Positions 54,466 to 64,000 of a stretch of 64,000 nt of DNA are shown piece by piece (the first letter of the stretch is position 1; every line of letters begins with the position of its first letter). Source of the stretch: Nostoc sp. 'Lobaria pulmonaria (5183) cyanobiont' (GTDB lineage Bacteria > Cyanobacteriota > Cyanobacteriia > Cyanobacteriales > Nostocaceae); NCBI RefSeq assembly GCF_002949795.1, contig NZ_CP026692.1:5254545-5318544 (forward strand), in the 5' to 3' direction. The translations under genes were made by a program, and so were the position numbers. The notes below the pieces were generated by a model. That model saw only the letters and a program-made list of their open reading frames with translations. It made no database searches and was not told the DNA's origin.

Positions 54466-55740
54466 TCAAAGGTGCATCTGTCGGTTTTTTGACAGGTAGT
54501 ACATTACTTCGATGCCTATGGCTACTCCCACCATCAATACTAAAACCCAGACAGTTTGTGGATCTGTTTGCAAAGCAAACCAAATTAACATTCCTAGTGC
54601 TACTAAACATATTCCAGCACCTAGAAGTGAAATCCATTGCTTGCTTTTCGTATAACAATGCATACGAGCATTAGCTAAATTAACCGCAGCAAATATTAAG
54701 AGAAACCCGGCACTACCCATCGTTGATATCCGACTTATATCAAAGAAATTGGCGATTATGAGAGTGATACCACTAGTAATAAATAAGCCAATTGAAGATT
54801 GATCTATGCCATTTATTTGGCTGCCAAAGTCAAACCCTCTAGATTTAGCAATCACAGAGCTAAAACGAGCTGAACCGTAGAGTGTTGCGTTACTAGCCGA
54901 GATAGTTGAGAAAAGAGCAGCAATAGTAATCAAAACAGATCCAAATTGCCCCATAATTGGTTTGGCAACTTCAGCCAAAGCATAGTCTTTTGCTGCCAAA
55001 ATCTGTTCTATTGGTTCTGCTCCCAATGTAACTAGTGCTATTAAAACGTAAAGCAAAATAACGAACCCGATTACAGAGTAATAAACTCGTGGCAAAGTAT
55101 GCTTGGGATTGACAAGATCCTCTGCTGTATTGGCGATTAGCTCAAAGCCTTCATAAGACAAGAAGATTACCATTGCTCCTGCGAAAATTGACTGTAGCGA
55201 CGATACTGAGACTGGTTCTAGACGGGAAATGTCGATATGACTACTTCCCACAGTAATGAACAGGATCAAAATCCCTAGTTTGAAGCTGACAATCCAGATT
55301 TGAGATTTACCAATATGATTTGCAGTTAGTAGATTTAATCCAGTTGTCCCTAAAATTGCCAAGCTAATCAGTAAATGCTTCCAAATAGGTTGAGTAGATG
55401 TGAACAGGCTAACTCCATAACTACCAAAAGCCTGTAAGTAAAAAGAAAGCATGACTACATAGCTAAACCATAGTAGAAGATTCAGTGTCCCACTAAACAG
55501 CCCTGAACCAAAAGCCTGGTTTAAGAAGGTTACTGTCCCGCCTCGACATGGATGAGCTACTGAAAGTTTTGCATAAGCATAAGTAGTTATCAAAGCTATT
55601 GTCCCAGCGATCGCAAATGCTAGTGGTGCGCCTGTATGAACTATTTGAATTACAACTCCCAGTGCTGGGAAAAGTCCACCGACAATGCCTCCGACACCTA
55701 ATGCCCACACAGACCAGAAACCGATTTTTTTGCTTGACAC
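54466..55740 (-). CDS. Amino acid/polyamine (APC) permease
   Basis: 424 aa with about 12 membrane helices. The APC signature GVGGIVGGLFPALG lies in helix 1, and LSYEGFELIANTAED in helix 6. Substrate not readable. Stand-alone gene. Confidence 0.85.
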   Translation of the reverse strand: MSSKKIGFWSVWALGVGGIVGGLFPALGVVIQIVHTGAPLAFAIAGTIALITTYAYAKLSVAHPCRGGTVTFLNQAFGSGLFSGTLNLLLWFSYVVMLSFYLQAFGSYGVSLFTSTQPIWKHLLISLAILGTTGLNLLTANHIGKSQIWIVSFKLGILILFITVGSSHIDISRLEPVSVSSLQSIFAGAMVIFLSYEGFELIANTAEDLVNPKHTLPRVYYSVIGFVILLYVLIALVTLGAEPIEQILAAKDYALAEVAKPIMGQFGSVLITIAALFSTISASNATLYGSARFSSVIAKSRGFDFGSQINGIDQSSIGLFITSGITLIIANFFDISRISTMGSAGFLLIFAAVNLANARMHCYTKSKQWISLLGAGICLVALGMLIWFALQTDPQTVWVLVLMVGVAIGIEVMYYLSKNRQMHL

Positions 55741-55979
55741 CTGTAACCTCTTTAGGAATAGATAGTCTTATAATCGTTGACCAACAGGCATATAATCAAG
55801 CTGAGATTAGGTGGTTGGGAATATAGCAGTTCTCGATCAAATGAGACACATCCTCAAAGTTGAGAGGGTTTATATATGAAGTCTAGCTAGACTTCACCGA
55901 CATAGAAAGGGCTATAGAAGTATTTGGCAAAACACTATCAGAAATCTTCAGGAGAGTAACTGTACTCAAGAGTTCTAAA

Positions 55980-57161
55980 TTAAGAGACTCGACGACGGCG
56001 GGAAATAAAGTAAACCCCCAACAAAGCAAGTCCTCCGAGAGTTGTAGGTTCGGGAACAGAGTGAGGTTTAACACCAACAGGTGGAATTTTAATAGGAACA
56101 TACAAAGCAACGTCAACAGGTGGAATTTCAACCGCAACAGGTGGAATTTCAACCGCAACAGGTGGAGTTTTAACCGCAACAGGTAAAGTTTCAAGGGCAC
56201 TAGGTAAAGTTCCAACGCCAACAGGTGGAGTTTCAACGGCTTTGGAACAATTAGCCGAGCTACCTTTATTGACAATTCCTAATGTTGCATTAGCGTCTAA
56301 ACAGATACCAACTGTGGCCAAATCAGCGATTTGTACTCCCAGGTCGGCTTTTGCATCAGCTTGAGTACTTTGTTGATCGGCTTTAATTCCAACCGCAGCT
56401 TGACCAGTGGTTTGGACGATCTGTGTTGGATTATCCAAAGATGGTAGTTTAACTTGACTTGGGTCTTTTATTTGTGCAGTTGTTTTAGAATCAGTTGCAA
56501 CTCCAGCCAATTGTCCAACGGTGGTATTAGTTGTCTCTTGGACAGTAGCTTTAACGCCTTTTGCGACTTCAGCAGTAGCAGTATTAGTAGTTGTGGTTAC
56601 ACTTTTTAAAGTTTCAAGGGCAGCAGCTAAAGTTTCAATGCCAACAGGTGGAGTTTCAACAGCTTTGGAACAATTAGCCGAGCTACCTTTATTAACAATT
56701 CCTAATGTTGCATTAGCGTCTAAACAGATACCGACTGTGGCCAAATCAGCGATTTGTACTCCCAGGTCAGCTTTTGCATTAGCTTGAGTACTTTGTTGAT
56801 CGGCTTTAATTCCAACCGCAGCTTGACCAGTGGTTTGGACGAGCTGTGTTGGGTTATCCAAGGATGGTAATTTAACTTGACTTGGGTCTTTTACTTGTGC
56901 AGTTGTTTTAGAATCAGTTGCAACTCCAGCCAATTGTCCAACGGTGGTATTAGTTGTCTCTTGGACAGTAGCTTTAACGCCTTTTCCGACTTCAGCAGTA
57001 TTAGTAGTTGTGGTTACACTTTGTACTGTTTTAGGAACTTCAGTTTTTGTGACTGCTGTTATTGCACTTGTCAAGCTAGCTGAAGCAGGTGTGATAGCAG
57101 AATATACCCCAAGCAAGCTAATGGCAATAACTAAAGCGTTAGTAGAAAGTTGCTTATTCAT
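55980..57161 (-). CDS. PEP-CTERM protein with a large internal duplication
   Basis: 393 aa with a signal peptide (ending PASA) and the sorting tail VPEPTTLGGLALLG..RRRR typical of PEP-CTERM proteins, which are processed by an exosortase and exported. Two nearly identical segments of about 135 residues follow each other (each with ATVQETTNTTVGQLAGVATD and VGICLDANATLGIVN), then a degenerate PPVAVEI tandem repeat. Probably a surface or matrix protein. Confidence 0.82.
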   Translation of the reverse strand: MNKQLSTNALVIAISLLGVYSAITPASASLTSAITAVTKTEVPKTVQSVTTTTNTAEVGKGVKATVQETTNTTVGQLAGVATDSKTTAQVKDPSQVKLPSLDNPTQLVQTTGQAAVGIKADQQSTQANAKADLGVQIADLATVGICLDANATLGIVNKGSSANCSKAVETPPVGIETLAAALETLKSVTTTTNTATAEVAKGVKATVQETTNTTVGQLAGVATDSKTTAQIKDPSQVKLPSLDNPTQIVQTTGQAAVGIKADQQSTQADAKADLGVQIADLATVGICLDANATLGIVNKGSSANCSKAVETPPVGVGTLPSALETLPVAVKTPPVAVEIPPVAVEIPPVDVALYVPIKIPPVGVKPHSVPEPTTLGGLALLGVYFISRRRRVS

Positions 57162-57708
57162 TGATAACTCCAGGTAAAATCTTGATGTTTGTTTCGCTTC
57201 TCATGCTAAGTAGTCTGAGTAGCATTTGTAAATAGCGAATTTACTAGTTTTATTAATTTGATTTAAATTAGTGAAATGACGGCTATTTTGCTTCATTTTC
57301 ATGAAGAGTTAACAGGCTCAAGATTTTTGTTACCAGTATTAACACTTTTTATAAATTAATCTAAAAAAAATATATGTAATCTTGCCATAAATCACTTAGA
57401 ACACTTAGTCAAATAAAGCTTGACGGATGAGTAACGGTGGGAATACTACTTTGAGATCGGCTATGACGAGGAATTAGCAAAGCATAAGCGATAAATTGAG
57501 GGTTTCTGCGGAGTTTATCAGTTTCCATACAGCTATCGAACCATTAAGATGCTTGTTTGTTCTAATCAGCACCTTAACGGTTCGATAGCTTGCTTGCCGA
57601 TTCCCTCAACTAAAAATCGTTCAAAGTATTGCTCAAAGCAACTTTACGTAAAGCAGTTTCAATTTGTGAAACCAGACTGACAGAAGTTGTAGAAAGAGGT
57701 TACGTTAA
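57162..57708. other. Divergent intergenic region with a large hairpin
   Basis: No gene. A 23-bp inverted repeat with two mismatches (57531-57553 and 57568-57590, core AGCTATCGAACC) forms a strong hairpin with a 14-base loop. The surrounding sequence, 57420-57620, looks like a small non-coding repeat element. Confidence 0.6.
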
Positions 57709-58689
57709 GTGTTAATCACAAGCCGCACCCCAGCCGCGATGGTAAAAGAAATAGCAATTTGCACCCGTGGACTAACTAAGCAATTTGACCGACACGTTGC
57801 TGTCAATGATGTGGATTTAGAAATCCAGGCGGGGGAAGTATATGGACTGATTGGGCCGAATGGCGCGGGTAAAACAACTCTCATCCGCATGTTGGCAACT
57901 GCTGAGGAACCAACTACGGGTGAGATTTTTATTAATGGCGATCGCCTACTCCGTGACAAGAGTAACCCCAAGCTCAAGCGTCGTCTAGGCTACTTACCCG
58001 ATGACTACCCGCTATATGAGGATTTAACAGTCTGGGACTACTTAGATTACTTTGCGCGTCTCTATCGCTTGCGAGAACCGCGCCGCACTCAACGCCTACA
58101 TGAAGTTTTAGAACTCATCCAACTTGGTAATAAACGTAATAGTCAGATTTCTACGCTGTCGCGGGGGATGAAACAGCGCTTAAGTTTAGCGCGAACCATT
58201 ATCCACGAACCGATTTTACTACTACTAGATGAGCCTGTTTCTGGGCTTGATCCCATTGCTAGGATGCACTTCCGGGAAATCATCAAGGCTTTGCAAGAAG
58301 CTGGCATGACTGTCATCATTTCCTCCCACGTTCTTAGTGATTTAGCGGAACTCTGCACATCCGTGGGAATTATGGAACTTGGCTTCTTGGTAGAAAGTAC
58401 TTCCCTACAGCAACTTTACCAACGTCTTGCTCATCAGCAAATTGTGATATCAACTCTAGGGAATCTAGAGGCACTTTTGAGCGAATTAAAACATCATCAT
58501 TTAGTAGAAGAGTGGGAGGTAATACCAGGAAAAAACAGCGTGCGGGTGAATTTTTCGGGCAAAGATGAAGATAGTGCTGAGTTGTTGCGATCGCTCATCA
58601 AAGCGGGCATTCCCCTGACTGATTTTCACTGTACGCAAGAAGATTTAGAAAGTATTTTCTTGAAATTAGGTCACAAACAAGCATCTTGA
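57709..58689 (+). CDS. ABC transporter ATP-binding protein
   Basis: 326 aa. Walker A GPNGAGKTT, signature LSRGMKQRLSLART, Walker B LLLLDEPVSGLD, switch His in ISSHVLSDLA. The GTG start has AAGAGG nine bases upstream; ATG 57739 is an alternative. The longer C terminus fits the ABC-2/drug or polysaccharide exporter group. Cotranscribed with the permease gene 44 bases downstream. Confidence 0.92.
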   Translation: MLITSRTPAAMVKEIAICTRGLTKQFDRHVAVNDVDLEIQAGEVYGLIGPNGAGKTTLIRMLATAEEPTTGEIFINGDRLLRDKSNPKLKRRLGYLPDDYPLYEDLTVWDYLDYFARLYRLREPRRTQRLHEVLELIQLGNKRNSQISTLSRGMKQRLSLARTIIHEPILLLLDEPVSGLDPIARMHFREIIKALQEAGMTVIISSHVLSDLAELCTSVGIMELGFLVESTSLQQLYQRLAHQQIVISTLGNLEALLSELKHHHLVEEWEVIPGKNSVRVNFSGKDEDSAELLRSLIKAGIPLTDFHCTQEDLESIFLKLGHKQAS

Positions 58690-58733
58690 TTCGTTAATAA
58701 ATATTACTCCCCATTTTTGGAGATTTTTTTGCT

Positions 58734-60503
58734 ATGATGCCCAATTTTATCGACAAAATCGGCGATTGGAATCCGCAACTATTGCGGGAACTCAAAGGAC
58801 GACTGAAATTTTTTAATGTTGCGATCGCATTTGCAACTTCCCTACTACTGCAATTAGTAGTTTTTTTATATCAGTTCCGCGAATATCCTGGTGAGAGATA
58901 CTCACTAACTGCTACATACTGTAATCTGCGTCAAGTATATGAACAGCAACAAAACCGGATTTACCAGCAATCAAATCAATCTATAATTAATGAATTCAAT
59001 AAATTCCTCTCAAAGAACTTTTGTCCCCAAAATGAAATTAATTGGCAGTTGTGGTGGCGAGACCATTGGGAATATATATTCCTCTCTTTTACTGTAATTT
59101 TTGGATTTACACTATTAGTTGCAGGAACTTATTTACTAATCAACGATTTAGCAAAAGAAGAAACTCGCGGTACGCTGAATTTTATCCGTCTTAGTCCCCA
59201 GTCAGAAACAAGTATATTGACTGGTAAGTTGCTAGGAGTTCCAAGTTTAATTTATCTGACTGTTTTAGTAGCAGTTCCTTTACATTTGTGGGCCGGACTT
59301 TCTGCCCAAATTGCCTTTAGCTACATTTTGAGTTATTACGCAATTCTTATTGCTAGCTGTATTTTCTTCTACAGCGCCGCACTACTATTTGGCTTAGTTA
59401 GTCGCTGGTTGAGTGGTTTTCAACCTTGGTTAGGTAGTGGTGCAGTTTTCCTTTTCTTGTTGATAACGTTTCAGATAACATCATCAGATCATTCAGGCGC
59501 TTGGTATAATTCAACGGCTTGGTTGAGGCTGTTTGCTCCTTGGGATGTAACAAATTATCTATTTCCTAAATTATTCCATCTAGACAAGGGTTCTACCTTG
59601 AAAAACTTGCAGTTTTTCTATTTACCATTAGGAACAAGTGTTGTTAGTGTTGTTTGCTTACATTTATTAAACTTTCAATTGTGCATTTACGGTATTTTGC
59701 AAGCTCTTAAACGTTGCTTCCGTAATCCTCAAGCTTCAATAATTAGCAAGAAGCAAAGTTATTTACTAGTAACTTTTTACCAGTTGATGATCTGGGGATT
59801 TGCTCTACAAAATGGGAATAATAATAACACATGGAATGAACAGGTTGCAGGAAATTTCGTTTTGCTGGCAGTGTACAACTTTGTGTTGATTTTAAGTTTA
59901 ATTGCAGTTCTTTCCCCTCATCGTCAAGGTGTACAAGATTGGGCAAGATATCGACATCAGGGAGTTTCTAACTATAAGAGTGTTTGGCAGGATCTAATTT
60001 GGTCTGAAAAAAGCCCTGCACTTGTGGCGATCGCTATTAATTTGACAATTGCTACTATCCCCTGGTTAGTTTGGCTTTTACTTACATCTGTTGTTGACGC
60101 AAACAATGGCCGAACTGAGATTGTTAACGAGATTGACAGATTTAAAGTACTTTTAACTATAGCTTTGTCTATCAGCTTAATGATGATTTACGCTACCATC
60201 GCCCAATTGATACTTTTGCTGAAAACTCCTAAGCGTTCTTTCTGGGCAATTGGGACTTTAGGTGCTGCCATGTTCTTACTACCAATGATTCTAGAAACTA
60301 TCGGTATCTCGTCGTGGAAACATTCTACTGTATGGATGTTTACACCTTTTCCTTGGGCAGCTATAGAACCCGCTGGGGTGACAACAGTTTTTATGGCACT
60401 CTTAGCTGATTTGAGTGTTCTCGCGTTGTTAAACTTTCAGTTGACAAGGCAGGTGAAATTAGCAGGCGAATCTGCTACGAAAGCAGTGTTGGCAAGAGGT
60501 TAG
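58734..60503 (+). CDS. ABC-2 type exporter permease
   Basis: 589 aa with two blocks of membrane helices, a long polar loop near residues 50-105, and an ABC-2-like segment (LAKEETRGTLNFIRLSPQSETSILTGKL) typical of such permeases. Partner of the ATPase just upstream. The export substrate is unknown. A terminator follows the gene. Confidence 0.85.
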   Translation: MMPNFIDKIGDWNPQLLRELKGRLKFFNVAIAFATSLLLQLVVFLYQFREYPGERYSLTATYCNLRQVYEQQQNRIYQQSNQSIINEFNKFLSKNFCPQNEINWQLWWRDHWEYIFLSFTVIFGFTLLVAGTYLLINDLAKEETRGTLNFIRLSPQSETSILTGKLLGVPSLIYLTVLVAVPLHLWAGLSAQIAFSYILSYYAILIASCIFFYSAALLFGLVSRWLSGFQPWLGSGAVFLFLLITFQITSSDHSGAWYNSTAWLRLFAPWDVTNYLFPKLFHLDKGSTLKNLQFFYLPLGTSVVSVVCLHLLNFQLCIYGILQALKRCFRNPQASIISKKQSYLLVTFYQLMIWGFALQNGNNNNTWNEQVAGNFVLLAVYNFVLILSLIAVLSPHRQGVQDWARYRHQGVSNYKSVWQDLIWSEKSPALVAIAINLTIATIPWLVWLLLTSVVDANNGRTEIVNEIDRFKVLLTIALSISLMMIYATIAQLILLLKTPKRSFWAIGTLGAAMFLLPMILETIGISSWKHSTVWMFTPFPWAAIEPAGVTTVFMALLADLSVLALLNFQLTRQVKLAGESATKAVLARG

Positions 60504-60526
60504 GTAAGTAGTTATCGATAAAGTTA

Positions 60527-60566
60527 TAACCCCGATTTCTTTGAGAAATCGGGGTTATTGTTTTTC
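60527..60566 (+). terminator. Rho-independent terminator after the ABC exporter operon
   Basis: A 14-bp perfect stem (ATAACCCCGATTTC at 60527-60540 with 60546-60559), five-base loop and a T run (TTGTTTTT) immediately after. Confidence 0.9.
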
Positions 60567-60659
60567 ATGAATGATTTAAGACTGCTATATTATCTATTAT
60601 TTGCCTACATCGACTATTAAATTTTTAATCGGCATAAGGATCGTAACAATCGGAAAATC

Positions 60660-61142
60660 ATGTTAAATATCCCTACTCAAGACCTACGCTATACAGCTAT
60701 CCAGTTTTTAGAACAAAGTCCCCCACAGCGTCTACAACTTCTTAAGCAACTGGGTATAGCTCGTTATGAGTTTTTAACCAAAATCCAACTAAATGAAGCA
60801 AATATCATCTGTATGATGCGGTTTTTTAAATATCCGAGTCAGCTAAAGTTTCCTAATCTTATAGGAGCAGATTTATCTGGTTTAATTTTAGATGGTGTCA
60901 ACTTCATCCGAGGAAATTTGTCAGAAGCCAATCTACAAGGTAGTAGTTTAGTAAATGCAGACCTCTTATTTGTAAATTTTACGAAAGCCAACTTGAGAAA
61001 TGCAGATTTACGAGGTGCAACTCTGAATGAGACTATTTGGTTAGAGACTCTAGTAGATAACTGTCAGCTTGGTGTAGGTATTGGTTTAAATCATCTACAA
61101 CGTCAAGATTTAGAACTACGCAAAGCCATATTTAATTCTTGA
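60660..61142 (+). CDS. Pentapeptide repeat protein, 160 aa
   Basis: After a helical N terminus of about 60 residues, A(D/N)LXX repeats form a right-handed beta-helix (LIGADLSGLIL, NLSEANLQG, NLRNADLRGA). Common in cyanobacteria, function usually unknown. No signal peptide. Confidence 0.85.
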   Translation: MLNIPTQDLRYTAIQFLEQSPPQRLQLLKQLGIARYEFLTKIQLNEANIICMMRFFKYPSQLKFPNLIGADLSGLILDGVNFIRGNLSEANLQGSSLVNADLLFVNFTKANLRNADLRGATLNETIWLETLVDNCQLGVGIGLNHLQRQDLELRKAIFNS

Positions 61143-61195
61143 AAAGTTAGTAATGAAAACACAAAAAATTATAAAATGATTGAATTGATATTGAG

Positions 61196-62371
61196 ATGGA
61201 TAAGTTAATGAGTATTAAGTTGCCCCAAAAACTGATGTTGTTGGGTTCAGGAGAACTAGGTAAAGAATTTGCGATCGCTGCTCAACGTCTTGGTAATTAT
61301 GTGATTGCCGTTGACCGCTATGCCAATGCTCCAGCAATGCAGGTTGCTGATGCTTATGAAGTTATTTCTATGCTCAGTGCTGATGATTTAGAAGCTGTAG
61401 TGACAAAACATCAGCCAGATATTATTATACCAGAAATTGAAGCAATCAGAACAGAAAAACTTCTAGAATTTGAACAGCGAGGAATTACAGTTATTCCGAC
61501 TGCGGCTGCCACTAACTACACAATGAATCGTGACAGAATTCGAGAACTGGCACATCAACAATTGGGCATCAGAACAGCTAAATATGGTTATGCAACAACT
61601 CTAGAAGAATTGATTACAGTTTCGGATAAAATTGGCTTTCTCAATGTTGTTAAACCTGTGATGTCATCATCAGGGAAAGGTCAGTCTGTAGTCCAGGATA
61701 AGACTGAGGTTGAGAAAGCTTGGAATTATGCGATCGCTAATTCTAGAGGAGACAGTCAAAAGGTGATCGTAGAAGAATTTATTAATTTTGAAATGGAGAT
61801 AACTTTACTGACAATTAAACAGTGGAATGCACCGACAATTTTCTGCTCTCCCATTGGTCATCGTCAAGAAAGAGGCGATTATCAAGAATCGTGGCAACCG
61901 GCAGAAATTTCTGAAGATAAAATATTAAAAGCCCAAGAAATAGCTATAAAAGTAACTGATGCTTTAGGAGGAGCCGGAATTTTTGGTGTTGAATTTTTCA
62001 TTACCAAAGATGAAGTTATTTTTTCCGAACTTTCTCCCAGACCCCACGATACGGGAATGGTGACATTAATCTCACAAAATCTCAATGAATTTGAATTACA
62101 TTTAAGAGCTATTTTAGACTTGCCAATTCCTCATATAGAGCAGCTAAGAGCCTCAGCCAGTGCGGTAATTTTAGCCTCAGAAAAATCTGATTCTATTGCT
62201 TTTGGTGGTGTAGCCGATGCTTTGTCAGAAAAAGATGTAGATATTAAATTATTTGGTAAACCTAATGCTCATCCATATCGGCGAATGGGCGTAGCTTTGG
62301 CGAAGGGTGTGAATGTCCAAGAGGCTAGGCAAAAAGCTACTATAGCCGCAAGTAAAATTAAAATTATCTAA
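61196..62371 (+). CDS. purT: Formate-dependent phosphoribosylglycinamide formyltransferase
   Basis: An ATP-grasp enzyme that makes formyl-GAR from formate in purine synthesis. The N terminus has KLMLLGSGELGKEFAIAAQ; the ATP-grasp region has KPVMSSSGKGQS and VEEFINFEMEITLLT; the C-terminal part has ELSPRPHDTGMVTL. 391 aa, standard length. ATG 61196 or the second ATG at 61208 is possible. Confidence 0.95.
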   Translation: MDKLMSIKLPQKLMLLGSGELGKEFAIAAQRLGNYVIAVDRYANAPAMQVADAYEVISMLSADDLEAVVTKHQPDIIIPEIEAIRTEKLLEFEQRGITVIPTAAATNYTMNRDRIRELAHQQLGIRTAKYGYATTLEELITVSDKIGFLNVVKPVMSSSGKGQSVVQDKTEVEKAWNYAIANSRGDSQKVIVEEFINFEMEITLLTIKQWNAPTIFCSPIGHRQERGDYQESWQPAEISEDKILKAQEIAIKVTDALGGAGIFGVEFFITKDEVIFSELSPRPHDTGMVTLISQNLNEFELHLRAILDLPIPHIEQLRASASAVILASEKSDSIAFGGVADALSEKDVDIKLFGKPNAHPYRRMGVALAKGVNVQEARQKATIAASKIKII

Positions 62372-62423
62372 TTACCGTAGGGATACACGGTTGTGCGTCC
62401 CTACCAATATCTATTTTGAACTG

Positions 62424-63785
62424 TTATCTCGTAGCACTATTAGGCAAATTAACCGCAGCAACTGGATTTGTCTGATTCAGATAATTGTAAACAAGTTGGG
62501 AAACTTGACGAATAAAGTCTCTCCCCCTAGTGTCTTTATAGGGACGGGTGACGAAAATGGCGGCCAAATAGCGCTTACCATTGGGCATAGTGACAAATCC
62601 CGCATCGCCGATGAGAAAGCCGATATCTCCAGTTTTGTTAGCGATAACTGCACCTTTCCCCAAACCAGCGGGAAGCAGTGTATGAATTGTGGTGTGACGC
62701 AAAATATCTAAGGCTTGCTCCCGACTTTGTAAAGAAACTAGCTTGTTATTCACAACTAAAGCCAGCACCCTCGCCATATCTTGAGAACTTGTGGTGTTGG
62801 TTCCTCTCAAGTCAGCCAAAAGATGCCGAATTACTGTGTCTTTCAGTCCCCAACTACGGAAGCGCTGATTTAGTCGCGCTGCTCCACCTAAGCGATCAAT
62901 AATCATGTTGGTGGCGGTATTATCGCTAATGGTAATCATCTTAGTGATGGTTTCCAAAGCTGTGTACTTCTTCCCAACTCGCTCATATTGCATACTTCCA
63001 GAACCATTGGTAACTAAGTCACGCCGCATAGTCAGGTTTTCCTGAAGGGTGACTTTACCAGCATCTAAATCCTGGAAAAAGGCGATGAGTATTGGCAGTT
63101 TGATTGTACTTGCAGCGGGGAAAACGCGATCGCCTCCAATATCCAAATAATCCCCAGTATCCAAATCCAGAAAAAACATTCCTGTTTTCAGAAAACTGTA
63201 GCGACTCATTAAGACTTTAATTTGAGGTTCCAGCGCTTTCATCGGTGAATGCATCGGAACCACGCCAGCAAAGAGAGTACTATTATCATTCACTCTTGGA
63301 GCAATACTCGGAGTTATCTCTAAATATTGCGGCTGGGTTGCAGTCAATTGTATTGGCTTGGGTAACTGCACAGACCAATGATTGGCGGATTCTTCTTGCA
63401 GTTGTACCTGTGCTAAATCAAAGGTGTAACCGGATGCTAAAGTAACTACCATACGAGTAGTCTCTACATTAAACTGCTCGATACGAATGTCTTTAATTAC
63501 TAACCCCACTCTTTGACTAGTCTGTGGATATCCTAACGTAACTCCAGGTAAATCAATGACCAGACGAGTAGGGTTCGTAAGTAGTTGTACTTTCGGTTGA
63601 ACGTTCTCATCTGTGGTAAAGTCCAGATGATTGCGATTGCTATCAAAATGCCAATTTGCGATGGCTACGCCCGCCGCAGGCATCGCACCATTAGCTTTAA
63701 CAGTGGAGCCAAACAGGATCAAGCTTAAGAAACTGGGTAGAAGCCAGCTAAATTTTACAATATTTTCTTTGTGTGTGAGTAGCAT
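62424..63785 (-). CDS. AMIN-like domain plus class A beta-lactamase-fold serine hydrolase
   Basis: The frame is open to 63995, but ATG 63785 begins a signal peptide (MLLTHKENIVKFSWLLPSFL). An AMIN-like beta domain (TRLVIDLPGVTLG) for envelope binding precedes the hydrolase domain, which has STIK (Ser nucleophile and Lys), SDN and KTG motifs. The ExxLN glutamate of true beta-lactamases is not evident in the region after SDN, so a peptidoglycan-related serine hydrolase seems more likely than antibiotic resistance. About 453 aa. Confidence 0.82.
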   Translation of the reverse strand: MLLTHKENIVKFSWLLPSFLSLILFGSTVKANGAMPAAGVAIANWHFDSNRNHLDFTTDENVQPKVQLLTNPTRLVIDLPGVTLGYPQTSQRVGLVIKDIRIEQFNVETTRMVVTLASGYTFDLAQVQLQEESANHWSVQLPKPIQLTATQPQYLEITPSIAPRVNDNSTLFAGVVPMHSPMKALEPQIKVLMSRYSFLKTGMFFLDLDTGDYLDIGGDRVFPAASTIKLPILIAFFQDLDAGKVTLQENLTMRRDLVTNGSGSMQYERVGKKYTALETITKMITISDNTATNMIIDRLGGAARLNQRFRSWGLKDTVIRHLLADLRGTNTTSSQDMARVLALVVNNKLVSLQSREQALDILRHTTIHTLLPAGLGKGAVIANKTGDIGFLIGDAGFVTMPNGKRYLAAIFVTRPYKDTRGRDFIRQVSQLVYNYLNQTNPVAAVNLPNSATR

Positions 63786-64000
63786 CAGCGATCGTTTTGT
63801 GTGTGAGGAAGATTCTTGAAAATAAAAACCGCCCACCATTAAAGCACAATTATGAAAAATTTTGTAAATTGCCGTGAAAAGGCATGGTAAAGAACCAACC
63901 GAATGGATTTTGAGCGTGGCGTAACCTACCGCATCCACGCACGAATGCGTTTGCGTATCGCGGCTGATGACTGTTTCTCCGGCGTGAGCCAGCAATGCCA

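Overview
The window looks like chromosome of a filamentous, Nostoc/Anabaena-type cyanobacterium. The octamer GCGATCGC (HIP1) is scattered throughout. The photosynthesis genes are cyanobacterial: crtP-crtB in one operon, and psbV, petE and petJ side by side. Heptanucleotide tandem repeats, MITE-like inverted repeats and a PEP-CTERM protein also fit that lineage. Everything is read from the sequence alone; no database search was possible.

Layout. 0.1-9 kb: housekeeping genes (succinate dehydrogenase flavoprotein, a branched-chain/neutral amino-acid binding lipoprotein, tRNA-Ser, crtP-crtB). 9.1-10.2 kb: a NagZ-like family 3 glycosidase. 10.3-12.9 kb: the most striking feature, a minus-strand array of 28 tRNA or tRNA-like genes, usually 1-12 bases apart, with anticodons for all 20 amino acids. 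It is preceded by a good sigma70-type promoter near 13.3 kb. Several members are structurally abnormal: a Met-type gene whose T arm is a reverse copy of its anticodon arm, a 122-base tRNA-like gene with an enlarged anticodon region, three Leu-anticodon genes without the long variable arm, and an Ile-anticodon gene without canonical D and T loops. 13.4-25.5 kb: deacetylase, HNH endonuclease, a GAF sensor kinase whose phospho-acceptor His is replaced at a HIP1 site, an SRPBCC protein, a CPA-type antiporter, a cytochrome b-like protein, a lipase and a TonB-like protein. 26.3-28.4 kb: electron carriers petJ, petE and psbV.

28.5-36.5 kb: a sugar ABC transporter whose two permease genes are separated from the binding-protein gene by an accessory island. 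The island holds decayed genes, a three-gene operon (PD-(D/E)XK-like nuclease candidate plus two paralogous small proteins), a decayed second copy of the binding-protein 3' end, and a Phd/VapC toxin-antitoxin pair. The three-gene operon is the best candidate here for an undescribed defence or conflict system. 36.7-45.8 kb: MFS transporter, accD (flanked by an inverted repeat pair), prepilin peptidase, leuB, P-type ATPase and a stress-type membrane protein. 46-50.1 kb: a universal stress protein, an SRPBCC protein and a family 32 fructan/sucrose hydrolase lying between two partly duplicated segments. 50.4-54.3 kb: a DUF559-like nuclease and a two-component pair separated by a small MITE. 54.4-64 kb: amino-acid permease, PEP-CTERM protein with a large internal duplication, ABC-2 exporter pair, pentapeptide protein, purT, and a serine hydrolase of the class A beta-lactamase fold.

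Functionally the genes fall into core photosynthesis, carbon and purine metabolism, transport and signalling, broken by accessory insertions at 10.3-12.9, 30.3-35.1 and 47.2-50.1 kb.
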